Source: Paracoccus amoyensis
Lineage (GTDB): Bacteria; Pseudomonadota; Alphaproteobacteria; Rhodobacterales; Rhodobacteraceae
DNA length: 64,000 nt
Direction: 5' to 3'
Assembly: GCF_014490725.1 (NCBI RefSeq)
Contig: NZ_JACOQL010000003.1
Span: forward strand, 620,001-684,000
Shown: positions 51,917-59,701 of the stretch, piece after piece
Layout: each line of letters opens with the position of its first letter
Position numbering within the stretch: the stretch's first letter is position 1
Translations under genes and position numbers: made by a program
Notes under the pieces: generated by a model
Database searches by the model: none
The model's input: the letters and a program-made list of their open reading frames with translations, nothing else
Told to the model about the DNA's origin: nothing

Positions 51917-53179
51917 TCAGAACGGCCGCACCACCCAGGGCACCAAGATCACCATCAGGATCACCAGCACCGCCGCCAGGATATAGGGCGTCACCAGCCG
52001 CGACAGCCGGGTGATGGAGATATCGCTGAGCGCCGCGGCGATATACAGCCCGGTGCCGACCGGCGGGGTCAGCAGGCCCAGCACCAGGGTCAGCGACATC
52101 ATCACCCCGAACTGGATCGGGTCGATCCCGTAATTCGAGATCGCCACCGGCAGCAGGATCGGCGTCAGGATGATCAGTGCCGCGATCCCGTCAAGGAACA
52201 TTCCCACCACCATCAGGGTCAGCATGATCAGCAGCATGAAGATCAGCGGATCGCCGGTCAGCGAGACGATGAAGGCCGCGACCGCCTGCGGGATCTGGTT
52301 GAAGGTCAGGACCCAGCCAAAAACCTTGGCGGCCATGATCAGGAACAGCACGATGGCGGTATTCGTGACCGTGCGGTCAAGGATCAGCGGCAGCCGGTTC
52401 AGCGGCAGTTCGCGGAACACCACCGCGCCGAAGAACAGCGCCGCGATGAGGGCCACGGCGGCGCTTTCGGTCGGCGTGAAGACGCCGCCGCTGATGCCGC
52501 CGATGATGATCAGCGGGATGCTCATGGTGGCCAGACCCGGCAGCGTCGCCTTCAGCCGCGAACCCTCGGGCAAGGGCGCACCGGGGTGGCCCGGCTCGCG
52601 GTTGCGGGGCGCCTGCCACAGCGCGATGGCCAGCATCAGCACGAACAGCACCACGCCCGGAATGATCCCGGCCATGAACATGTCGGCGATCGAGACCTGC
52701 GCGATCACCCCATAGATGATGAACACCATCGAGGGCGGGATGATCGGCCCCAGCAGGCCGGCGCTGGCGGTGATGGCGGCGGCATAGCCGCGATCATAGC
52801 CGTCCTTTTCCATCTCGGGGACGACGACGCGGGTCATCACCGCCATCTGCGCGGTGGCCGACCCCATGATCGCCGCAAGGCCCAGATTCGAGACTAGGTT
52901 CACCACGACCAGGTTATGCGGCAGCCGGGCCAGCCAGACGCGGGCGGTGACGATCAGCCGCCGGGTAAGCCCGCTTTCGTTCATGATCTCGCCCAGCAGC
53001 ACGAAAAGCGGGATCGCCAGCAGGTCGAAATTCTCGACCGAGCCGAACAGGATCTGCGGGATCGAGTTCAGGATCTGCAGATTCCCGGTGCCAAGGACAA
53101 AGACCATGGTGGCGGCCAGCAGCACGAAGGCAATCGGCATCGCCATCAGCATCAGGGTCAGAAAGGACAGGCCGGTCAT
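51917..53179 (-). CDS. dctM: TRAP transporter large permease (DctM)
   Basis: This is the large membrane subunit of a TRAP transporter, 420 residues, about twelve helices: GLLGPIIPPSMVFIIYGV, GGVFTPTESAAVALIAALF, MFLDGIAALIILTPILLP, LTPPVGTGLYIAAALS. The start at 53179 overlaps the DctQ stop (ATGA). It is the last gene of the long minus-strand gentisate operon, so it probably imports an aromatic acid such as gentisate or 3-hydroxybenzoate. Confidence 0.95.
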   Translation of the reverse strand: MTGLSFLTLMLMAMPIAFVLLAATMVFVLGTGNLQILNSIPQILFGSVENFDLLAIPLFVLLGEIMNESGLTRRLIVTARVWLARLPHNLVVVNLVSNLGLAAIMGSATAQMAVMTRVVVPEMEKDGYDRGYAAAITASAGLLGPIIPPSMVFIIYGVIAQVSIADMFMAGIIPGVVLFVLMLAIALWQAPRNREPGHPGAPLPEGSRLKATLPGLATMSIPLIIIGGISGGVFTPTESAAVALIAALFFGAVVFRELPLNRLPLILDRTVTNTAIVLFLIMAAKVFGWVLTFNQIPQAVAAFIVSLTGDPLIFMLLIMLTLMVVGMFLDGIAALIILTPILLPVAISNYGIDPIQFGVMMSLTLVLGLLTPPVGTGLYIAAALSDISITRLSRLVTPYILAAVLVILMVILVPWVVRPF

Positions 53180-53694
53180 TCCACGCTCTCCTTTTCGGTG
53201 GCCAGTTCGATGTTCTGGCGCCCGGCAATGCCCTCGGACAGATCGGCCAGCACATGGATCAAGGCGCAGGCCGAAAAGATGGGGACGATCCAGTAGAAGG
53301 GCGATTTCGCCCAGCCCAGCGTGATGATCTGCTCGAACGCGACGGCGGGCGATAGCACCCATTTCACCGAGGCCCAGAGCAGCGTGGCAAGGATCGCCGC
53401 GACCAGCGCCAGCACCACCAGATCGACGATGTGGCGAAGCTGCGGGGCCAGACGTTCGGTCAGCAGCGTCACGCCGATCTGGCGGCGGTCATGGATCGAG
53501 ATCGAGATCGACACGAAGGCCAGCCAGACCAGCATGATCGCGGCAACCTCCTCGGCAAAGACGATGGGACGTCCCAGCACATAGCGCATGCCGACATTGG
53601 TCACGATCAGCGCCACGAAGCCCACCACCAGAAACCGGCTGGCCCATCGTTCAAGACGGGCCAGCAGATCCGAAAGCGTGCTGAGCCCGGTCAT
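53176..53694 (-). CDS. dctQ: TRAP transporter small permease (DctQ)
   Basis: This is the four-helix small subunit of 172 residues, with VGMRYVLGRPIVFAEEVAAIMLVWLAFVSISISI, the EE/W core of DctQ proteins, and a C-terminal amphipathic tail. Both ends overlap neighbours by 4 bases (DctP upstream, DctM downstream), which shows tight translational coupling. A much longer open frame in the same phase up to 54750 reads through the DctP gene out of frame and is not real. Confidence 0.93.
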   Translation of the reverse strand: MTGLSTLSDLLARLERWASRFLVVGFVALIVTNVGMRYVLGRPIVFAEEVAAIMLVWLAFVSISISIHDRRQIGVTLLTERLAPQLRHIVDLVVLALVAAILATLLWASVKWVLSPAVAFEQIITLGWAKSPFYWIVPIFSACALIHVLADLSEGIAGRQNIELATEKESVE

Positions 53695-54683
53695 TCGGCC
53701 TCGACCTCGGTGATGAAGCGCTGAATGATCTCGTCGCCGGCAAGGCTGTCGCGGACGGCTTTGTTGGCATCGGCAAAGACCTCGGCGCCGTTTTCCAGCG
53801 TCAGGATCTCGACCTTGCCTTCCAGTGCAGCAAGATTGGCCTTTTCGGCCTCGACCTGCTGGGCGGTGCCCCAGGCCAGCGCCTCGTTCACGACCTCGGT
53901 ATAGGCGCTGCGCTCTTCCTCGGTCAGCGCGTCCCAGGTGGGCTTGCTGACCACCATCACCGCCGGGAAAGGCATGTGGTTGGTGATGGTCAGACCCTTG
54001 GCGACCTCGTCGAATTTCAGCCCGACCATGGCGTCGAGGTCGATGTCGATCCCGTCCAGCAGCCCGCTTTGCAGGCCCTGATAGACCTCGGTCAGGTTCA
54101 CTGGCGTGGGCACCGCGCCGATCGCGTCCCACCAGGTCTTCATCGCCGGGAAGGGCACGATGCGGACCTTTTTCCGGGTCAGATCGGCGGGGCCGGCGGC
54201 GGGGGCGTTCTTCATCAGGATGTGGCGCTGCCCGGCGAAGGTATAGCCCAGACCGACCAGATTGGCGGCGCTTAGCTGGTCCAGCATTTCCTGCGCGGCC
54301 GGGGTGTCGGCGGCGGCGGCGGCGGCGGTCACGTCGGCGAACAGATAGGGCGTGAACCAGCCCTGCAGCGACGGCGCACGCAGGCTGCTGATGGCGGCGG
54401 TCATCAGCCCGCTGTCCAGAAGTCCGCCCGACATCTGCTGGAACATTTCCTGTTCGGCGCCCAGCTGGCCTGCCGGGAACACGGCAACGGTCAGGCTGCC
54501 ACCCGTGGCTTCGGGCAGTTTTTCGGCGATACGGTTGGCCACCTGCGTCCAGACATGGCTGGGCGGGGTGATGACGCCCATGCGCAGCTCGCGCGCCTCG
54601 GACGCGCCGGCCAGGAAGGCCAGCGCCGTGGTGGCAACAGCGACGGCAGTCGCCGCGCGGCGGGTAAGTTGGATGATCGACAT
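53691..54683 (-). CDS. dctP: TRAP transporter solute-binding protein (DctP)
   Basis: This periplasmic binding protein of 330 residues has a signal peptide with a twin-arginine-like start (TRRAATAVAVATTALAFLAGASEA). The body has GQLGAEQEMFQQM, KVRIVPFPAMKTWWDAIGAVPTPVNLTEVYQGLQSGLLDG, the usual DctP ligand region with its Arg. GGGAGGAAA precedes ATG 54683. Being in the gentisate operon, it likely captures a hydroxybenzoate-type acid. Confidence 0.95.
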   Translation of the reverse strand: MSIIQLTRRAATAVAVATTALAFLAGASEARELRMGVITPPSHVWTQVANRIAEKLPEATGGSLTVAVFPAGQLGAEQEMFQQMSGGLLDSGLMTAAISSLRAPSLQGWFTPYLFADVTAAAAAADTPAAQEMLDQLSAANLVGLGYTFAGQRHILMKNAPAAGPADLTRKKVRIVPFPAMKTWWDAIGAVPTPVNLTEVYQGLQSGLLDGIDIDLDAMVGLKFDEVAKGLTITNHMPFPAVMVVSKPTWDALTEEERSAYTEVVNEALAWGTAQQVEAEKANLAALEGKVEILTLENGAEVFADANKAVRDSLAGDEIIQRFITEVEAE

Positions 54684-54709
54684 AGCGTTTCCTCCCTGAA
54701 TGTCGGTCG

Positions 54710-55351
54710 TTATTGGACGTCTGGCTGGCGCGCGGGATGCGCGTCGGCAAAGGCAGGCAAGGCCTCGCAAGCCGCGCGGATTTCGCGCAGGCGCGGATAC
54801 AAGGCCGTGTCGAGGCCGAAGCGGTCGGCGGAAAACATCTGCGGGATCAGGCAGATATCGGCCAGACCGGGCTGGTCGCCAAAGGTGAAGGTTCCATTGC
54901 GAACGTGCCGGGCGGCGATCGCCTCGCAGGCGGTCAGCCCCTCGGCGATCCAGTGGCGCGCCCAGTCGTCGGCGCCGTTCCGATCCTGATCGTAGTTTTC
55001 CTTGACGAAGTTCAGCACCCGCAGGTTCTGCAGCGGATGGATCTCGCAGGCGATGATCTGGGCGAAGGCGCGCACCTGCGCACGCTTGGTCGCGTCCTCG
55101 GGCAGCAAACGCAGGCCGGGCTGCGTCTCGTCCAGCCATTCGATGATCGCCAGCGATTGCGTCAGCACGGCCCCGTCGACCTCCAACGCCGGCAACAGCC
55201 CCTGCGGGTTCTTCGCAAGAAATGCCGCATCGCGATGTTCGTTTCGACGCAGGTTGATCGGCACGAATTCCGGCCGGATCCCCTTCAGATTGAAGGCGAT
55301 CCGGCAACGATAGGACGAGGAGGACCGGAAGAATCCGTAAAAGCGCATCAT
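54710..55351 (-). CDS. zeta-class GST: maleylpyruvate (maleylacetoacetate) isomerase
   Basis: This glutathione-dependent cis-trans isomerase of 213 residues has the zeta-GST site FFRSSSSYRCRIAFNLKG, then NPQGLLPALEVDG and LTQSLAIIEWLDE. In the gentisate pathway such enzymes turn maleylpyruvate into fumarylpyruvate. Its start ATG overlaps the stop of the fumarylpyruvate-hydrolase-like gene. The operon also contains a second, unrelated isomerase type at 56043-56624. Confidence 0.93.
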   Translation of the reverse strand: MMRFYGFFRSSSSYRCRIAFNLKGIRPEFVPINLRRNEHRDAAFLAKNPQGLLPALEVDGAVLTQSLAIIEWLDETQPGLRLLPEDATKRAQVRAFAQIIACEIHPLQNLRVLNFVKENYDQDRNGADDWARHWIAEGLTACEAIAARHVRNGTFTFGDQPGLADICLIPQMFSADRFGLDTALYPRLREIRAACEALPAFADAHPARQPDVQ

Positions 55352-56046
55352 TCCGGCTGTCCCACGGTCAGTTCGACCGGCGCCAGCCCGTCGATGGTGC
55401 CGCGGATGACATCGCCCGGCACCACCGCACCGACGCCCGCCGGGGTGCCGGTATAGATCAGATCGCCCGGCGCGAGGTGATAGTATTTCGACAGGTCCGA
55501 AACCAGCTCCGCCACCGACCAGATCAGGTCCGACAGCCGCGCGTCCTGACGCAATTCGCCATCGACGGTCAGCTGGATGCGTTGATCGCCGACCGGGCCA
55601 AAAGCGGCGGCTTTGGTCAGCGATGCGATGACCGCGCTGCCCTCGACATCCTTGCCCAGATCCCATGGCCGTTGCTTGGCGCGCGCGGCCAGTTGCAGAT
55701 CGCGCCGCGTCATGTCCAGACCGGTCGCATAGCCATAGACGGCATCCAGCGCCTGATCGACCGGGACGCGGAAGGCGGGCTTGCCGATGGCGACGACGAA
55801 TTCCATCTCGTAATGGAAATTTTCGGTGCCGGGCGGATAAGGATAGGTCTCGCCCGTGGGCAGGATCGTCAGCGCCGATTTGGTGAAATAGAACGGCGCC
55901 TCGCGATCCACCTCGACCCCCATCTCGGCGGCATGGGCGGCATAGTTGCGGCCGACGCAAAAGACGCGGTGGACGGGATAGACGGCGTCCTCGCCTTCGA
56001 CGGGAACGGTCGGCCATGCGGGCGAGGCGAACAGGGTCTTGGTCAT
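55348..56046 (-). CDS. fumarylpyruvate hydrolase (FAH family)
   Basis: This 232-residue FAH-fold enzyme begins near VFCVGRNYAAHAAEMG. The acidic metal ligands are in NFHYEMEFVVAIG, followed by GYATGLDMTRRDLQ and the closing LIYTGTPAGVG, intact here in contrast to the FAH-like gene at 34484. This short form is typical of fumarylpyruvate and acylpyruvate hydrolases that end the gentisate pathway. AAGGAA precedes the start, which overlaps the preceding gene by 4 bases. Confidence 0.93.
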   Translation of the reverse strand: MTKTLFASPAWPTVPVEGEDAVYPVHRVFCVGRNYAAHAAEMGVEVDREAPFYFTKSALTILPTGETYPYPPGTENFHYEMEFVVAIGKPAFRVPVDQALDAVYGYATGLDMTRRDLQLAARAKQRPWDLGKDVEGSAVIASLTKAAAFGPVGDQRIQLTVDGELRQDARLSDLIWSVAELVSDLSKYYHLAPGDLIYTGTPAGVGAVVPGDVIRGTIDGLAPVELTVGQPE

Positions 56047-56624
56047 GTTGGGGTTCCTTGCGGTTCTGATGGGTTCATGTCGGTTGCCAGCGTGGCGGGG
56101 ACGTCGCGCAGACGGCCACCGGCTTGCAGGTCCAGCGCCGCCTGCCACAGGCCAAGCGCATGCAGGCGCGGCGTCTGGCGCACGGGGACGATGCCGGCGG
56201 CCAGCGCCAGGGGCAGATCCCATTCGGCATCACTCAGGTCGCGCCAGACGACGTTCAGATGCACCTCGGCATGGGCGGCCAGATGGCGCAGGGCACGGGC
56301 GGGCAGTGTTTCCGCCAGATCCAGCGCGGCGGTATCGGTCTCGGCGCGGTCGCCGGTCTGGCCGGTCGCATCCTCCAGCGCCTGAGCGATCTCGCGCGCT
56401 TGCAGGGCGGCGGCAGCGATCACCCGGCGGCGGCTCCAGCCCGGGCGGGCCGAAGCGTCCCACAGGGCCACGTCATCCAGCCCATTCACGATCCGCGCCA
56501 GATAGGCATTGCCATGCCGGGCCAGCGCCAGCGTCTCGGCCGGGGCGTTGGCGGCGTCGTAACGCGCCCCTGCCCCTTGCCGCGCCCGCAGCTCGGCCTG
56601 CGCCTGAGACAGATCGCTGCTCAT
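56043..56624 (-). CDS. DinB/MDMPI-type maleylpyruvate isomerase-like protein
   Basis: This 193-residue protein of the DinB-like fold (maleylpyruvate isomerase N-terminal type) has YLARIVNGLDDVALWDASARPGWSRRRVIAAAALQARE and RHLAAHAEVHLNVVWRDL. Its His residues are at the usual metal-site spacing only in part, since the first His of the family (GWSxxxVxxH) is Ala here. In actinobacteria this family uses mycothiol. In this Gram-negative-like context the thiol and function are uncertain. It sits between gentisate dioxygenase and fumarylpyruvate hydrolase with 4-base overlaps on both sides. Confidence 0.82.
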   Translation of the reverse strand: MSSDLSQAQAELRARQGAGARYDAANAPAETLALARHGNAYLARIVNGLDDVALWDASARPGWSRRRVIAAAALQAREIAQALEDATGQTGDRAETDTAALDLAETLPARALRHLAAHAEVHLNVVWRDLSDAEWDLPLALAAGIVPVRQTPRLHALGLWQAALDLQAGGRLRDVPATLATDMNPSEPQGTPT

Positions 56625-57697
56625 TCCGCGCCCTCGATCAGGGTGCGGTGAAAATTCAGCCGCTCGATGATCGGGGCGTCGGAAAAGCGGAACAGGTCGA
56701 ACGGGGTTTCCGCCTGCAGCGACCACGCCACCCAGGACGGGATGACGAAGATGTCGCCCTTGTCCAGCCGCGTGGTTTCGCCGTTCATCACCACCGCGCC
56801 CCGGCCGTCGAAAACCTGGAACACGGTCGAGCCGACCTCGCGCCGCGTGGGCGTCTCGGTGCCGGCGCGCAGGCGGTGGAATTCGGCCCGGATGGTCGGC
56901 ATCACGTCGCCGCCCGTGGTCGGGTTGATATAGCGCACGGCGGCATGGCCCTGTTCGATGGTGGCCGGCTGGCCCTCGTCCTCCAGCAGCAATTGCTGTG
57001 TCAGGGCGGCATCGGTGAATTCCCAACGATAGGCGCCGATGGGGCTGGCCACGGTGTCCTGCAATCCCGACAGCGGGCGTAGGCCGGGATGGCACCACAG
57101 CCGTTCGCCGCGCGAATAGCGAGGGGTGGCGTAATCGGTCACCCGGTCGGCGCCGAATTCGAAAAAGCCCACGTCGTTCTGAAAGCTGAAGGGAATGTCC
57201 AGCCCGTCGATCCAGGCCATCGGCTGGTCGGTATCATTGTGATGGCCGTGGAAATTCCAGCCCGGAGTCAGCAGGAAATCTCCACGGCTCATCCGCACCG
57301 GATCGCCGTTGACGACGGTCCAGACGCCCTCGCCCTCGACCACGAAGCGGAAGGCGTTCTGCGAATGACGGTGTTCCGGCGCGGTTTCGCGCGGGCCCAG
57401 ATACTGGATCGCGCACCACAGCGTCGGCGTGATATAGGTCTCGCCGCCAAGGCCCGGATTGGCCAGCCCGATGGCACGACGTTCGCCGCCGCGACCGACC
57501 GGGACCAGATCGCCCGACGCCTGTGCCAGCGGATAAAGATCCGACCATTTCCACACATGGGGCACCGCGCGGGGGCGCGGATGAACCGGCATCAGGTCGC
57601 CGATCTGGGTCCAGAGCGGGTTCAGGTTGTTGTCACGGAACCCCTGATACAGTCGCCGCAGTTCCGGCGTGTCCTCGGGCTGCATGGAACTCTCCAT
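56621..57697 (-). CDS. gentisate 1,2-dioxygenase
   Basis: This Fe(II) bicupin dioxygenase of 358 residues cleaves gentisate to maleylpyruvate. The N-terminal cupin has the metal motif PEHRHSQNAFRFVVEGEG and a distal His in GWNFHGHHN. The second cupin has STVFQVFDGRGAVVMNG and GDIFVIPSWV. It is the first gene of the minus-strand operon 57697-51917 and is divergent from a MarR regulator with a clear inverted repeat between them. Confidence 0.95.
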   Translation of the reverse strand: MESSMQPEDTPELRRLYQGFRDNNLNPLWTQIGDLMPVHPRPRAVPHVWKWSDLYPLAQASGDLVPVGRGGERRAIGLANPGLGGETYITPTLWCAIQYLGPRETAPEHRHSQNAFRFVVEGEGVWTVVNGDPVRMSRGDFLLTPGWNFHGHHNDTDQPMAWIDGLDIPFSFQNDVGFFEFGADRVTDYATPRYSRGERLWCHPGLRPLSGLQDTVASPIGAYRWEFTDAALTQQLLLEDEGQPATIEQGHAAVRYINPTTGGDVMPTIRAEFHRLRAGTETPTRREVGSTVFQVFDGRGAVVMNGETTRLDKGDIFVIPSWVAWSLQAETPFDLFRFSDAPIIERLNFHRTLIEGAE

Positions 57698-57738
57698 GAT
57701 CGGCTTCCTCCCTTTGTCGAATCCCCTCAGTTACTATG

Positions 57739-57759
57739 TATGCTAATTATTAGTATACG
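57739..57759. promoter_or_regulatory. inverted repeat, probable MarR operator
   Basis: GTATGCTAAT (57739-57748), a central T, and ATTAGTATAC (57750-57759) form a near-perfect dyad with one mismatch pair. It lies between the divergent gentisate operon and MarR gene. AT-rich dyads of this size are typical MarR sites. Confidence 0.7.
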
Positions 57760-57795
57760 TGTCAATCGCCCGTTGCCTTTGTCTCGCCAAGGGGT

Positions 57796-58275
57796 ATGAC
57801 TCGGCCCATGACGCAGATTTACGATCTTCCCGGCCACTTGATCCGGCGGCTGAACCAGATATCGGTGGCCGTCTTTGCGGCCCAGACCAAGGCGGCAGGT
57901 TTTGACCTGACGCCGGTGCAATATGGCGCGCTGGCCAGCCTGCGCGATCATCCGGGCATCGATCAGACGACGCTGGCCGGGCTGATCGCGCATGACCAGG
58001 TAACCATTGGCGGCGTGGTGTCGCGCCTGGAAAGCCGAGGCTATGTGCAGCGCCGCGTGCGCGACGATGACCGCCGCGCCCGTAGCCTGACCCTGACCGA
58101 GCGGGGCGAATCGCTGTTGCAGACCATCCAGCCAGCAATCCGCGCCACCCAGGAACAGATCACCAACGGCCTTGACGAGGCCGAACGGGCAGAGTTCATA
58201 CGCCTGATGCGCAAGCTGACGGATACCGGCAACCAATACAGCCGGGCGCCGCTTGATACCGGGGGCGATGCGTAG
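57796..58275 (+). CDS. MarR-family transcriptional regulator
   Basis: This 159-residue winged-helix protein has the MarR pattern LTPVQYGALASLRDHPGIDQTTLAGLIAHDQVTIGGVVSRLESRGYV, followed by the wing RRVRDDDRRARSLTLTERG. A start at 57808 is also possible; neither start has an ideally spaced Shine-Dalgarno sequence. It is divergent from the gentisate operon and presumably represses it until an aromatic ligand binds. Confidence 0.93.
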   Translation: MTRPMTQIYDLPGHLIRRLNQISVAVFAAQTKAAGFDLTPVQYGALASLRDHPGIDQTTLAGLIAHDQVTIGGVVSRLESRGYVQRRVRDDDRRARSLTLTERGESLLQTIQPAIRATQEQITNGLDEAERAEFIRLMRKLTDTGNQYSRAPLDTGGDA

Positions 58276-58341
58276 CGGGCGATCCAGCCGTCGCAGCCTT
58301 TCGGCTGACGGCGCGCCCCACGAAACCCGAAAGGACCAGAG

Positions 58342-59088
58342 ATGAGCGGAACCGAGATCGAGGAACGGCGCGGTATCCAGTCGATCGACTTCGTCGGCCA
58401 GCTGCTGGAAGCCATGGCCCGCGCCGATGCCGCCCTGTCTCTGAAACGGCTGAGCGAGGAAACCGGCGTGCCCGCCGCCAAGCTGCACCGCTATCTCGCC
58501 AGCCTTGTCCGCATCGGGTTGGCGCGCCAGAATCCGGCCGATGCCCGCTATGACCTCGGGCCGCTGGCGATCCGGCTGGGCCTTGCGGCCATGGCGCGGC
58601 GCGACGCGATCGGGCTGGCCGAGGCGGCACTGAACCGCGTCCTCGACCGCCACGGGCTGACCGGCCATCTCAGCGTCTGGAGCGATCACGGCCCGGTCAT
58701 CGTGCGCACCCATCACGGCGGCCGGCCGCTGATCACCAGCCTCGGGCTGGGCCGGGTGCTTCCGCTGACGCGCTCGGCCACCGGGCTGGTCTTTGCCAGT
58801 TTCCTGCCCGACAGCGCCACCGCCGCCCTGATCCTGCGCGAGATCGCCAGTCCCGAAGAACGCACCGCCCTGCAGGCCATGATCGACCAGACCCGCGCCC
58901 AGCGGATCGGTTTTGTCGATGGCACGGTCATTCCGGGGCTTGCGGCGCTGTCGGTGCCGGTCTTCGACTTCGACGGCTCGCTGGTCTGTGCGCTGACCGC
59001 GACCGGCCTTGCCGGCAGTTTCGGCACCGACGGACGACAAAGCGCCATTGCCGCCGAACTGGCGGCGGCGAGCGATCTGAACAGCTAG
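58342..59088 (+). CDS. IclR-family transcriptional regulator
   Basis: This 248-residue regulator has an N-terminal winged helix (SIDFVGQLLEAMARADAALSLKRLSEETGVPAAKLHRYLASL). The C-terminal IclR effector domain has TRSATGLVFASFLP and GLAALSVPVFDFDG. IclR proteins often control aromatic catabolism. It lies 66 bases after the MarR gene in the same direction, so the two may act together on the gentisate operon. Confidence 0.93.
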   Translation: MSGTEIEERRGIQSIDFVGQLLEAMARADAALSLKRLSEETGVPAAKLHRYLASLVRIGLARQNPADARYDLGPLAIRLGLAAMARRDAIGLAEAALNRVLDRHGLTGHLSVWSDHGPVIVRTHHGGRPLITSLGLGRVLPLTRSATGLVFASFLPDSATAALILREIASPEERTALQAMIDQTRAQRIGFVDGTVIPGLAALSVPVFDFDGSLVCALTATGLAGSFGTDGRQSAIAAELAAASDLNS

Positions 59089-59329
59089 GCACGCCAAGCC
59101 CCTCATCTCCTTCGCCTCCCCTCCCCCGTTTCCCGCCGCAACCCGCCGGCGCGATATGGCGTGATCTTAGCGTTTAAAGATTATTTATTATATAATTGAT
59201 TGTCCAATACGTAAATTTACGTGCCAATCGCGGCGTCTGAAGAAACAGGCGTCCGAAGAAACAATTGAGGCAGACCCCGTGCATTTCGCACGTTCACGCC
59301 GCGCATCCAGGTGATGGCGCAGCCGTCTG
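59089..59329. other. intergenic region, no gene seen
   Basis: This stretch contains an AT-rich patch (about 59168-59215), which could be a promoter, and otherwise no coding signal. Confidence 0.4.
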
Positions 59330-59560
59330 GCGGTTGCGGTTGGCTTCGCTGCGGTGCCAGCCATTGCCGCCGATACGCTGCTGATCGACGCGCGAAGCTC
59401 GGCCTATCGGGAGGGCGTGGCCCCGCTTGACCGGGTGCTCAACGCCGCCCCTTCGACACGCTGCCAGTGGTGCTGGCGGGCGGCGATGCGCATATCGGTT
59501 GGGACAAGGTGAATCCGCGCAGTCTTGTTGCTGGAAACGAGATCGTGTCAGCTTGGCAAG
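59330..59560 (+). pseudogene. remnant of an exported YtcJ-like amidohydrolase
   Basis: One frame reads a signal-peptide-like LAVAVGFAAVPAIAADTLLI, DARSSAYREGVAPLDRVL. A second frame reads PVVLAGGDAHIGWDKVNPRSLVAG. The latter resembles the amidohydro_3 block PVVLxxxDxHxxWVNSxAL. Only these short pieces of a family about 550 residues long remain. A related intact gene is at 42330-44009. The match is suggestive only. Confidence 0.45.
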
Positions 59561-59663
59561 GTGAGCGCCTTGCCTCTAACCCATCCCTGACGAACGACCG
59601 CCGCCGGACCGACCAAAGGGCGACCTGCGGCTTTGCGATGACACCATCCATTCGCGGACCGAC

Positions 59664-59700
59664 CCGCGCCCAGCCCCTCGGGGCACGGCGCGGCCTTTTT
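59664..59700 (+). terminator. rho-independent terminator
   Basis: CCGCGCC (59664-59670) pairs with GGCGCGG (59687-59693). Inside it, GCCCC (59673-59677) pairs with GGGGC (59680-59684), and TTTTT follows at 59696-59700. The T run fits plus-strand transcription, ending the amidohydrolase remnant next to the convergent RTX gene. Confidence 0.75.
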
Positions 59701-59701
59701 C

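Noticed and set aside
53176..54750. 524-residue frame that would fuse DctQ to an N-terminal extension
   Set aside because: The extension reads the DctP gene out of frame and is Arg/Gly-rich nonsense; DctQ starts at 53694.
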